A program made the position numbers and the translations under genes. The notes under the pieces are model-generated. The model was not told the origin of the DNA, ran no database searches, and worked only from the letters and a program-made list of their open reading frames with translations. Shown here in pieces: positions 1-9,300 of a stretch of 21,998 bases of DNA. Source of the stretch: Apostichopus californicus. Lineage: Eukaryota > Echinodermata > Holothuroidea > Aspidochirotida > Stichopodidae. The first letter of the stretch is position 1, and every line of letters begins with the position of its first letter. The stretch lies in assembly GCA_020650975.1 (NCBI GenBank), contig JAIPMN010013707.1, positions 1-21,998 on the forward strand, written 5' to 3'.

Positions 1-59
1 AGAAATACATTACTGAGAGAGGAAAAATGGAAACGTCCAAAAATGGAGTTGTCCGTTTA

Positions 60-109
60 AGGGGTAGGGTGAGGCGCACGCCCCTTCTAAAAATCCTCGA
101 TCCGTCACT
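60..109. mobile_element. GC-rich transposon-end fragment
   Basis: On the minus strand this reads as CAGTGACGGATCGAGGATTT followed by a GGGGCGTGCGCC block. It resembles the second GC-rich end near 296-335, which reads CAGGCGCGTATCCAGGGGGG followed by GGGGGCATGCGCCCCC. A CAG-start, a CGGATC/CGTATC core and a GGGGC-GCCCC block are common in short non-autonomous DNA transposons of invertebrates. The other end would lie before the window, so no target duplication can be tested. The family assignment is inference. Confidence 0.35.
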
Positions 110-159
110 GGCTACCCTGTGTATATAATAGGGATCAGCGCTGTAATTATGTCACTGTT

Positions 160-297
160 CCTCTTTCTCTTTTCCTGGTGTCTTGTCGTTTTCCTTCTAC
201 TCCCCCCTTTTCTCCTTTTTCTTTTCCCTTCCTTCCTCCTCTTTTTTCCTCTCTTTTTCCTCTCTCTTTTTGTTCTCTCCTCTTTTTCTTACCTGGG
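160..297 (+). repeat. Polypyrimidine tract
   Basis: About 135 bases consist almost wholly of C and T, with only scattered G and A. The open frames across it on both strands (Ser/Phe/Leu-rich on plus, Lys/Glu/Arg-rich on minus) come from this composition and are not genes. Tracts like this can form triplex (H-DNA) structures, which is general knowledge and not shown here. The tract runs straight into the GC-rich block at 296-335, so it may be internal sequence of the same mobile element. Confidence 0.75.
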
Positions 298-335
298 GGC
301 GCATGCCCCCAACGCCCCCCTGGATACGCGCCTGT
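296..335. mobile_element. Second GC-rich transposon-end fragment
   Basis: A palindromic GGGGGCGCATGCCCCC core is followed by cccccctggatacgcgcctg. Read on the minus strand, the terminus begins CAGGCGCGTATCCAGG, close to the motif at the 60-109 terminus. Both termini point the same way, so they look like the same end of two related copies and not the two ends of one element. No opposite end was found between 110 and 160. Confidence 0.35.
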
Positions 336-339
336 TGTT

Positions 340-1172
340 GCTTTTTTTTTATATGCAAATGGTGTATAAATTTGATTGGCAAATCTTCTCTAGTTAAGCA
401 TATGAGTATTTTGGTATGGAGATATTTTAATTCTGCTTGACAGTATTCAGTTGCATTACATTGAACAGTGCTTACCATCCCAGGGCTAAGTAAACTGCAG
501 CCAGCAGATTTATTTATGTAGTTTGCAATGGTATGGAAGGCTTAAGGTTGTGTTTTATGTACTGTACTCTGTCATGGCTGTTAGCTCCTCTTGGGACAAA
601 TCTTCTATTTCTGCCAAAAAAAAATGACAGCAGAAAAGAGTTATTTATTTTTGCACCTAACAGAAGCTGGTCAAATTTGTTAGAAAATATTTTTAAAGTA
701 AAACAAAATTAATTCCAAAGGTCTTTATTTGAGTTTTGTATCATGTTTAAATACTTATCTATGTAATAATACTGATGTAAACATGCCTCTTTGAAGAGAT
801 GTGTGATAGGGCATTGACATCTCCAATGAAAACTGTAAATGTGTCCCTTTTTGAATGTTCAGAAAATCATGCCATAAGGAGTCCCTGCTATGGGCAGTTC
901 AGTTTATTGAGATTTACACCAATTTCATGATCTGTTGTGCCTAAAATGGAAATATAATCTGCCTAACTTACAGTGCTCCAAAACCTACTTTTAGGGAGTA
1001 TAATCGTAGTAGAAGAACAGCATGAGATGTAATAATCCAACAATTAATATTCATGTATGTTTTATATTGCAGGATTCGGGCTTTTTACCCGAAATATTCT
1101 TATTCCTTATGAAATTCTGGTCTAGAAAAACCACATGAGATAAATCCTCCTTCCATGTGATACCTAGCTCAT
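340..1172. other. AT-rich non-coding stretch
   Basis: I see no gene, inverted repeat or tandem array here. It is AT-rich with short A and T runs, stop codons in all frames, and no convincing splice-bounded open segment. Confidence 0.6.
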
Positions 1173-2021
1173 TCATATGGCGGGCCATCAGTCTCAAATC
1201 GTGGGGAATCGACTTATACCGATTTAAATCGACATATACCAATTTCCTTCGACTTATACCAGTTTCCATCAGTTTAAATTGACTTATACCGATTTAAATC
1301 GACATATACCAGTTTAATTCTACATATCATCGATTTAAATCGACATATAGCATGGACATGGACAATTCCGGACACCTAAGCCTTAAAACACCCCAAAACT
1401 ATATCTTCTGGTGTAAATAACCAGAAAACATACTTGATATGGTGGGAAAAGTGTGTTATATTACGATACACGGCCAAACTTTCTTTCCTGCAAACTGTTT
1501 TCACGTTGTATTCCAAGAAGATTCTTGTGATTGTGGAACTGGTATTTCTTTGCTAGAGTATTGCTAATTTTCGGACACACAGTCCCACAGTGTGGCGCTG
1601 GTGATAAAATTGGTGGCGCAGTTGCTCTTTCAGTAATTATAACAGACTTCATAGATCTCCGTCATTTTATTGACAAATATGTAAGTATTTACTTGCACAC
1701 GGGTCATTTCGTACTTTTTGGTGAAATTTGGCTCTTCCTGTAGGTTGTCATGGTGAAATCGTGCATTTCTTAGGGGTGTCCGAAATTGTCAGTGTTCCGA
1801 AATTAGCAATACTGACTATACCAGTTTAATTGGACATATCATCGATTTAAATCGACATATACCAATTTAAATCGATGATAAGTAAAATAAATCGGTATAT
1901 GTCAATTTAAATCGACATATACCAGTTTAAATCGATGATATTTCTAATTAAATCGGTATATGTCGATTTAAATCGACATATACCAATTTAATTCGACTTA
2001 TTCCAGTTTAAATCGACATAA
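1173..2021. repeat. Palindrome-rich ~20-bp unit array, copy 1
   Basis: The array is built of units close to cgacatataccgatttaaat, present in both orientations. Many units join through the perfect 16-bp palindrome ATCGATTTAAATCGAT or the shorter ATTTAAAT. The left edge, from tcatat through gcgggccatc and gtctcaaatcgtggg to cgacttatacc, is shared with the second array at 3452. The two arrays therefore look like copies of one dispersed element and not chance expansions. A MITE at 1348-1816 splits this copy; without it the repeat part would be about 380 bp. Frames running through the array are composition artefacts. Confidence 0.85.
1348..1816. mobile_element. MITE (Tc1/mariner-like by TA target), copy 1
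   Basis: This is a 469-bp insertion in the palindromic array. The left junction reads cgaca-TA and the right junction TA-taccag; joining them across one TA restores the array unit cgacatataccag. The subterminal parts are inverted: GGACAATTCCGGACACCTAAG-type sequence on the left pairs with the complement of cttaggggtgtccgaaattg on the right. The right end has two direct versions of an AATTTCGGAACA/AATTTCGGACAC motif, like transposase-binding repeats. No transposase is encoded, so it is non-autonomous. The TA duplication fits Tc1/mariner/pogo-type elements; the exact family is unassigned. A block of about 250 bp (roughly 1413-1660) is absent from the relative at 2334-2570 and contains another end-like motif at 1555-1580. 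Confidence 0.75.
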
Positions 2022-2333
2022 GTGGTCTTAACATATCCACTGTTTAGCTTAGGCCTAGCCTTCTTAAAAGCGAAGGCAAGCTACAGGGTCTAAAGTGTGC
2101 TGACCCAAGCGTAAATAATTGCTGTGCATAAATGTTGTGGCTTTCGTTAGGTATGCCCTCAGAAGTAACCATATACCACAATAACTCGCATTCGGTAGTA
2201 GAAGCGCCCATGATTTAGCGATGGTCTAGCGGAGTATGGGTATATGACACACTGTAGGCATACACTTTCCTAGGTCTAGTCCTGAAGGTACTTAATAATT
2301 TAGCTAGGCCATTCTATATCTCATAGTCAGATA

Positions 2334-2570
2334 GTCAGTATTGCGAAGTTTGGAACACTGCGAAGTTCCCCTAAGAATTACACGATTTCACCATGACAAC
2401 CTACAGGCCGGAAGAGCCAATTTCACCAAAAAGTACGAGCTACAGTTATTTTCTCTCCAAAATGACCCGTGTGCAAGCAAGTACTTACATATTTGTCAAC
2501 AAAAGCAAGTTATAGGGTTTTTGGGGTGTTTAATGCTTAGGTGTCCGAACTTCGCAGTGTCCATATACTG
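2334..2570. mobile_element. Short inverted relative of the MITE at 1348
   Basis: This 237-bp element matches the MITE at 1348-1816 in reverse orientation. Shared stretches include caccatgacaacctacagg, tttcaccaaaaagtacg, gacccgtgtgcaag and cttaggtgtccgaac. The left end reads GTCAGTATTGCGAAGTTTGG and the right-end complement CAGTATATGGACACTGCG. TA dinucleotides flank both ends (2332-2333 and 2571-2572). It lacks the ~250-bp middle block of the larger copy. The open frame across it has no recognisable protein content. Confidence 0.7.
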
Positions 2571-2572
2571 TA

Positions 2573-3451
2573 TATAAATTCCACATCAGGAAAAGGATCT
2601 GGCCTAACTTAGCCTGACAACGTAAGGGCTAACGTTAGGTTATACTTACAATATCGCGTGTATCACAGAAATGACGAAATAGACATGATCCCGGTATTTC
2701 ACCTTTAAACAAACACTCATTTAGGGTAACTCATACCCCATTGATCTAGCGTGAATTTGACTTCGTCATCTGCCATAATTAGATGGTTATTTGCAGATTT
2801 GTATTTGACAGTTTCGTCGGCTTGCGATTGTCAATTTGTCATACGTAGGAAGCAGCCAGTTCGAACGTCTTGAGTTGCTACCAACAAACCAATCAGAGGC
2901 GAGGATTGCAATACGCTAATAATTCACCAGATTATGTTAAGATCAGGTTTACCCATAGAACTTGATAAGGATCAATTTCTATGTGTTTACCGCACTAGAT
3001 TAACCAGGCGTAACCAGGATTATGTTAACTAACGCAGACAATATCAAGGAAAATATGAGCAAATTGTTAACCAGGAAATTTTCACCAGGTTGTTTTTAGA
3101 GTACGTGTATACTATACTCTCCTATTTACATCTTCGGTCCACATGAAATGTGATACATTCGCAAAGTTGATTGGGTCTGTATATAAAACTTCATCAAAGT
3201 GCAACGTTTTCCCCTTCTTCTTCTAAACATTTTACTTTCCTCTGTGATTGCATGATTTTAATATGCATAAAGAAGAACAAAGACAACTTCAACACATTTT
3301 TCTTGATGAAATCATTCACACTACTGTTGTCATATGCATTCACAAATATCCCCAAATTGAAAATATTCATATCTTCGCGATATCATATTCTATAAGTATA
3401 GGCTTACCTGCACGTGTTTGGGCAAAAGATGTTGACGGTTTGGATCATCAG
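2573..3451. other. Non-coding stretch between repeats
   Basis: No gene could be supported. There is a CCAAT box in the context ccaatcagaggcg near 2889. Around 3001-3080 the phrases taaccagg and ttaaccagga recur, but I could not define a repeat unit. Confidence 0.5.
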
Positions 3452-4412
3452 TCATATTGCGGGCCATCGGTCTCAAATCGTGGGAGATCGACTTATACCG
3501 ATTTAAATCGACGTATACCAATTTCCTTCGACTTATACCAGTTTAATTCGACATATCATCAATTTAAATCGACATATACCAATTTAAATCGATGATATAT
3601 CGAATTGAATCGGTATATGTCGATTTAAATCGACATATACCAATTTAATTCGACTTATACCAGTTTAAATCGACATATACCAATTTAAATCGATGATATG
3701 TAAAATAAATCGATGATATGTCAATTTAAATCGACATCTACCAGTTTAAATCGAGGATATGTCGAATTAAATCGGTAGAAGTCAATTTCCGTGGACTTAT
3801 ACCAGTTTCTAGCAACTCAAATTGACATATACCTATTTAAATCGACATATCATCGATTTAGCTCATTAACATATTCCAAATCCCGATTTCGGTGATGATT
3901 GACATGTGAAGATACATCAAGTGCAATCACCTAACAAGGCGGCCGAATAATTAAATAGTTCCAAAATTACGAAGCTAGCAAGCTAGCAAGGGTGTTCATC
4001 ATGATTATGGGACATATCATCAAGGGACATATCATCGATTTAAACTGGTAGACGTCGATTTAAATTAACTTATACCGATTTATTTTACATATCATCGATT
4101 TAAATTGGTATATGTCGATTTAAATCGGTATATGTCGATTTAAATTGGTATAAGTCGAATTAAATTGGTATATGTCGATTTAAATTGACATATGCCGATT
4201 TAATTCGACATATCATCGATTTAAACTGGTATATGTCGGTTTAAATTGACATATACCGACTTATTTTACTTATCATCGATTTAAATTGGTATATGTCGAT
4301 TTAAATCGATGATAAGTCGAATTAAACTGGTATAGGCCTATGTCGATTTAAATCGATGATATGTAGAATTAAACTGGTATATGTCGATTTAAATCGGTAG
4401 AAGTCAATTTAA
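3452..4412. repeat. Palindrome-rich ~20-bp unit array, copy 2
   Basis: This is the same unit family and left edge as the array at 1173. The plus-strand units cgacatataccaatttaaat and their complements alternate. Complement-oriented units (tggtatatgtcgatttaaat) predominate after about 4020, so the two halves tend to be inverted relative to each other. A non-repetitive spacer at about 3865-4012 separates the halves and contains a short gctagcaa duplication. AT-rich arms of this kind could fold into large hairpins or cruciforms, which is inference. Confidence 0.85.
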
Positions 4413-4516
4413 GCTGCTGGGCAAAATACCTGTGCACTCCCTTTTTCATATATAGTGTGACATATTCGAAGTAACATGTGGTTTTTTAACCACTCCTGTA
4501 ACGGGCACAGTTTACC

Positions 4517-4991
4517 TAAGGTAGCATACGCCCATTAAAAGCCCCATTGACTTACACACTAAATCACAAAAGTAATGTCTTCTCTAAGTCTAGATAGAAG
4601 TTTTCCCTTGCTAAACGTTACCCATCACTGGATAGCTGACAAGTTGGCCTTTCATGGCATCATCAATTTTCCGTACCATGATCATGCAATTTTTTTGCTA
4701 CGAGAGCCGGAACTTTTCGTCATTTGTAAACAAACCTCTTTACTCAGTCGTAAACAATCTTCGTTCGCTGCTCCTAGGAGGGCTAAACTGGTCTAAAATT
4801 GCCTCAATTTTACCCAATTTTTTAACCACATGTGCTCCCATTCATGTTCTTTAACATCCAAGCCAAAAAAAAGCACATCCTAATTGATAACATAGCAAAA
4901 ACGTTGTTCTCCTGCTCCTAATTGGCACTTTTCCTGAAGGAGAACACTTGCTGCGGATTGATATAGACGCTAATAGGAGTATGCCACCTTA
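4517..4991. mobile_element. 475-bp MITE with 21-bp terminal inverted repeats
   Basis: The first 21 bases, starting taaggtagcatacgccc, match the complement of the last 21, starting TAAGGTGGCATACTCC, at 18 of 21 positions. The left flank is c-CTAA and the right flank TTAA, which could be a degraded TTAA target duplication as in piggyBac-type elements; a TA duplication is equally possible. Inside are AT-rich non-coding sequences and a 73-codon open frame (from 4575) with no recognisable domain. No transposase is seen, so it would be non-autonomous. Confidence 0.65.
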
Positions 4992-5217
4992 ACGAAATCA
5001 AACTTTAGCCTTGAGCGGCTTTAAAATTGTATCCAAGGCTCCGAAATGGAATAAATACTGGACTTAGAAACTGTGATTCTTCTCGTAATTAATTGGAGAC
5101 GAGATCTCTTTAAACATATTTTCATAACCAGTACATAGATTGAAAACGTTACAGCTGCATGTGCTATACAAACTCTTTGTAAAACTGAAACAAGGATCGA
5201 TCATGCGCATTAGGAAC

Positions 5218-5301
5218 CAGAGCCGTATCTACGGCTCTGTTTGGACCCAGAACCCACACACGTCCCTATTTGAACCCAGAGCCGTAAAATATACGGCTCT
5301 G
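5218..5301. repeat. Two hairpins with identical 10-bp stems
   Basis: CAGAGCCGTA is followed by its complement TACGGCTCTG twice: at 5218-5239 with a 2-base gap, and at 5277-5301 with a 5-base gap. The sequence between them contains gaaccc on both sides. The same TACGGCTCTG occurs at about 11616 inside another MITE. The pair may be the two ends of a very short foldback element; no target duplication was identified. Confidence 0.6.
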
Positions 5302-7353
5302 TTAGAACCGGTGTGACAGCGCTCTGAAAAACACGTTAAAGATCCCTGTTTGCAGTAATTAATGTTAAACCAATGAACTTCTGCTAATGGGTTATCACTG
5401 CTAAATCAACATATGCATCAATATGCATGCATGACCTCCTTTTTTATCCCTCTTTTCTTTAATCTTTTTACTACCTTGCTGCTTTTTTTTAACGAAGGTT
5501 TGATATATTTAGCCCTTTAAAGCCTCTTGAACTGATTTGAAGTCTATCACTTAGCTTTCAACTTATAGGTTACAAATGCTTCGTTAATGTACTGTCCACT
5601 CGATGAGTATAAATATAAACTGACCCCTCGTCCAATTCAACAGTGTCAACAAGGGTTGTATAACTTTGATGATAGCTTGACCAAGGATAACTCAATAACC
5701 ATTTAAAGTAAGTAAATAGCTTGGAAAAAAAGACCTCACAAGTGATGACGTCACTGAACTAATAGTGCCAAATTAATGACAAGTATCACGTTTTAACAAA
5801 ATATCACTAGCCAACATTGAATAAATCAAGGAAATTGAATGCAGAATAACAAAATAAACCCTAAAATAAGAAATTATTTATTGGGTGGAAAAGCACAGGA
5901 GACAAAAATTATCAACGGGTATAGATGGCACATGCAATATTTCTTCTGATATGAATGTCATGTTATGAATTAATTACCATACTTGTTGTTATTTATGTTG
6001 TCTATAGTATTTTTCGTCTTCCACTTCGAGGAGTTGGGTGTGGGACTACCGCCCCCGCCTCCAACTTCACTCTCTCAATCAGCCTCTAGACCCATGCAAT
6101 ATGTCAATGAACTTATTATGAATAATTGGTACTTATATGAGGGCCCTAAACATCTCCCTGTTTAAAGGTTATAGTCAATTTTGATATGCTGAAAACCGTT
6201 AAACAAGTGTCCTATTAGTCAGTTAAAGTGGGCTTAACTAACACTTAGGTCTATAGTGTAACAACTCTATAGAATAACATACGACTTTAATGTCATGGTT
6301 AAAAGTCTACCCTCATATTAAAATTAAGTTTTCGCCTGAAAATAATCCTGTAATTAGCATCTTCAAATTGATCCGATTATAACATGTGTTAAAATAATCA
6401 AGAAAATACGTGCTCGCATTTCTGCAAACAGTCATGAATGGTAATGTCAATTTACAAATTTAACAACGAAAGAATGTTTCCCTTCTTAGTTCCCGCTGGT
6501 CCATTGGGCCCCATGTGTATCCTGCCCCAGGAACTCATGAGATGTCGGACAACTGTGAACATGTGAAAGTAAATCACGACCGATAATTATGCAAAATATG
6601 GCCAATTCAAGTATCATGTGGTTCGGATACAAAGTTTAAGCTACTTTATTTTTGCAACAACACTATATATTAGGTTAAAAAGGAAAAATAAGCTCATTCC
6701 TCAGCCTTTTTTTTAAAAGAAAATACGATGAGCCTAGCATTTGTTGGATAAAGAAGCTTACCGAATTGCATTGCGTCACTGAGGGTCACTCATTTGATGG
6801 TGGGGGTAATGAGTAAAATGCACTTCCTTAAAAATATCATGGGTCTTTAGTTCGTGCGGGTGATTCGTACATGAGCAGAAGCAAATGTATGATCCTTGCA
6901 CTCAGAATTTTACTTGATCCCACTGAAACATATTTATTCCATTATTCCTAGGTTCGTGCAAAAGAATAAAAAAGAAGCTTAGATTGTGATAAATGGATTT
7001 AAAAGAAGCTGATTAAGTAATTAGTGAGTAAGTGGGCATAGTAAGTTAGGCATTTCACACTCACATTTGGGAGCATCCAGCCGTGCTGTTTGCAGTTTGT
7101 GACTAGAGTCACGTGACACAACTTTGACACCACACTATACGACAGTAGAACATAAAACTGATCGTTCAATGACGTCATTCTCCCCTTTTTAGTTCTTTGC
7201 AGTAGAATAAACAAATATTATGGAGGTTGTGAAGCATGACTAACAAGGTAATGTCGATCTCACTCCGTTATTCAGTAGAACAGGAACTTCCTCAAAGTGT
7301 GGCTATAGCGACTGAGTACAAATAACACCTTAATGCGAAAAACAACTATTTTG
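5302..7353. other. Long stretch with no supported gene
   Basis: Stop codons occur in all frames and no exon with convincing splice sites was found. Two palindromic CRE-type octamers, TGACGTCA, occur at about 5746 and 7169. They could bind CREB/ATF-type factors, but no promoter was located beside them. The rest is AT-rich and unremarkable. Confidence 0.5.
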
Positions 7354-7551
7354 TCAGACATTTTCTGTTGAATCACAAATCTTATCGTTGCATACGCGAC
7401 GTATGCTGGCTGACCAGTGCAAAACTTCACAAGAATATTTAACTACAGCAGTATCGATGCTTAAAGGTTGAGTTGTACTAATAACACCATGTTTGCTAAC
7501 TTCGATGTTACGCCAGGATTCCTTTTCACGGTACTGTTGGCTTGCAATAAG
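7354..7551 (-). CDS. Possible orphan terminal exon, unrecognised protein
   Basis: On the minus strand a good acceptor (ttttgcttggttgcag) is followed by 65 open codons ending in TGA. The peptide begins LIASQQYREKESWRNIEVSK and later contains VVKYSCEVLHWSASIRRVC. Its residue mix is protein-like and not low-complexity, and it lies outside recognised repeats. No domain was recognised, no partner exon was found, and no AATAAA signal is obvious downstream. An internal gtatgc could act as a donor, giving a shorter exon. It may be a real exon, a transposon remnant or chance. Confidence 0.25.
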   Translation of the reverse strand, partial: LIASQQYREKESWRNIEVSKHGVISTTQPLSIDTAVVKYSCEVLHWSASIRRVCNDKICDSTENV

Positions 7552-7684
7552 CTGCAACCAAGCAAAACCCAAGGTACGTTATTCGGGATTTACACTGGAG
7601 AAAAAGTACAAAGTTTGTTGATGTGAGCCAGTCACAAGACACGTACGGGTATCCAGAACAGATCTAGGCATATAGCTACTGTAG

Positions 7685-7789
7685 GTTAGGCTATGTAGGC
7701 TACAGTCATAGAGCAGAATATGAGTCTTATATTCTGCCCTATGGATACAGTAGGCCGGTTGTGTGCTACATGACCTTTTGTAGCCTAAC
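7685..7789. mobile_element. Foldback (palindromic) element
   Basis: The outer arms gttaggcta (7685-7693) and tagcctaac (7781-7789) are perfect 9-bp complements. A central hairpin at 7707-7743 pairs CATAG-a-GCAGAATAT with ATATTCTGC-c-CTATG around a 7-base loop, with 14 of 15 positions paired. Nested inverted repeats in about 105 bp suggest a small foldback transposable element. The motif gttaggcta also occurs in the tandem repeat that follows at 7891. Confidence 0.5.
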
Positions 7790-7890
7790 GTCAATATTAG
7801 AAAAAAACTTAGTCCTCTATAGGTCTTCGTTAAAACATTGTGCTGTATTATACAATACAAGTGTTTGCACGGGGTATCCGGGTACCTACC

Positions 7891-8358
7891 CTAATTTATT
7901 AGCCGAATCCTACGCAAAGTGTGATTTTTTTTTTGCAAACCGATGGTTAGGCAGATTCCCATTGACTTAGTGTGGTGTTAGGCTACCATGTGGTCGAAGA
8001 TAACAGCAATAACGAAGGTACCCGCCGGACGCGATATTACCCGCTTCCTAATTTATTAGCCGAATCCTACGCAAAGTGTGATTTTTTTATTTATTTTTTT
8101 GCAAACCGATGGTTAGGCAGATTTCCCATTGACTTAGTGTAGTGTTAGCTAGCTACCATGTGGTCGAAGATAACAGCAATAACGAAGGTAACCGCCGGAC
8201 GCGATATTACCCGCTTCCTAATTTTTTAGCCGAATCCTACTCAAAGTGTGATTTTTTCATTTATTTTTTGCAAACTGATGGTTAGGCAGATTTCCAATTG
8301 ACTAAATGTGTTGTTAGGCTACCATGTGGTCGAAGATAACAGCAAAAACAAAAGTATT
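7891..8358. repeat. Tandem repeat, ~157-170 bp unit, three copies
   Basis: Copies begin at about 7891, 8048 and 8218 with ctaattt, then agccgaatcctac, a T-rich run, gcaaac-gatggttaggcag, cattgacttagtgt, accatgtggtcgaagataac and, in the first two, cgccggacgcgatattaccc. The third copy is cut short by the LINE. Unit lengths differ (157, 170) mostly through the T-run. This is satellite-like non-coding DNA. Confidence 0.85.
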
Positions 8359-8775
8359 CATGGCCTACCAAATTCTGCCATTGCCAATCTACAACGCGTG
8401 CAGAATAGTGCCGCTCGAGTTGTCCTGTGTGTAAGTGGTAGGGATGTTAACATAAATGCCTTGCGAAAGAACGAGCTCAATTGGCTTCCAGTGAAGGACC
8501 GCATTGTGTATAAAATTCTATTGCTTACTTACAAGTCACTCAACGGTCTTTTTCCTGCTTACATCAGAGATCTTCTCCCTGCTTACACCCCGGGACGCTC
8601 GCTCCGTTCAGCATCGCAGCCACTCCTCGTGGTACCGAAAAACTACGGAGATTGCGCTTTCTCGGTCGCTGCACCGAAGCTTTGGAACGTCCTACCACAC
8701 GACATAAAGACTGCCAAATCTCTCGCCATATTTAAGAAAATTTTAAAAACACATCTTTTTAGTTTCTCTACGTGA
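8359..8775 (+). pseudogene. LINE reverse transcriptase, C-terminal fragment
   Basis: About 138 codons stay open to TGA at 8773-8775. In order they show HGLPNSAIANLQRVQNSAAR, then LNWLPVKDRIVYKILLLTYK, then SLNGLFPAYIRDLLP, then AFSVAAPKLWNVLP and IFKKILKTHLF. This is the conserved C-terminal 'thumb' part of CR1/L2/Jockey-type reverse transcriptases, where LHWLPV..RI.YK and A.P.LWN.LP are hallmarks. The upstream palm domain with the YADD motif is missing. The reading frame extends upstream into the host repeat from a GTG at 8308, but that part is not LINE sequence. The intact frame suggests a fairly recent insertion. Confidence 0.9.
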
Positions 8776-9060
8776 TTTTGTCACTTTAATATACTCGTGG
8801 TTTTATCTAGACTGTTACTTTTGTATAACTCTATTTAATGTGCTTATCCTTTGTTTTTTGTAGGTTTTGGTCTGTTTTATAGTCTTCACGTGTTTTAAGA
8901 TTTTGTGTTCGTATTTTACAGACTGTTTAATTTGTTTTCTAGACTTTTTATTCCTTTGATTTCTCTGTCTTTTTGTTTCTATTTGTTTTAGGTTTTTTAA
9001 AGCGCCTAGAGGCCTTTTGGTATTTGGCGCTATATTAAGAACTTATTTATTATTATTATG
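8359..9060 (+). mobile_element. 5'-truncated non-LTR retrotransposon (CR1/L2-type LINE)
   Basis: The fragment keeps the end of the reverse-transcriptase ORF (8359-8775), a roughly 240-bp 3' region and a terminal aagcgcctagag...ggcgctatat motif with a TTATTATTATTATG tail. Such tails, instead of poly(A), are known for CR1/L2-clade LINEs. The insertion interrupts the tandem repeat. The bases before it (agtattcatgg, 8353-8363) and after it (agtattattctatgg, 9061-9075) are near copies, consistent with a target-site duplication or an altered junction. It lacks the endonuclease and catalytic RT domains, so it cannot be active. Confidence 0.85.
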
Positions 9061-9300
9061 AGTATTATTCTATGGATATCTTATAACTACAATTTCAGCT
9101 AATAAACAGATGGCTAGGCTAGATTACCCCATTGACTTAGTGTGGTGTTAGGCAACCATGTGGTCGAACGTAACAGCAATAATGAAAGTATTCCATGGAT
9201 ATCTTATTGCGTCACAACTTCAGCGAATAAACAGATGGTTAGGCTTAGCTAGATTTCTAATTGACTTAGTGTGGTGTTAGACTACCATTTGGAAGAAATT
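9061..9300. repeat. Tandem repeat continuing past the LINE, variant units
   Basis: Two further copies of the same repeat core follow (aacagatgg-taggc, attgacttagtgtggtgttag, accatgtggtcgaa). Here the segment between cores is gtattcCATGGATATCTTATtgc and not the ccgccggacgcgatattaccc type of the first three copies, and the unit is about 125 bp. The array thus has two unit types, and the LINE sits at or near the boundary between them. Confidence 0.75.

Noticed and set aside
119-478. Overlapping open frames on both strands, Ser/Phe/Leu- or Lys/Glu/Arg-rich
   Set aside because: They follow from the polypyrimidine tract; no domain or splice signals.
1051-1743. Open frames crossing the array edge and the MITE
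   Set aside because: They run through non-coding repeat and transposon sequence, with no transposase motifs.
3248-3595. 115-codon plus-strand frame
   Set aside because: Its second half is the 20-bp array (TYTDLNRR-type repeats); the first half has no recognised content.
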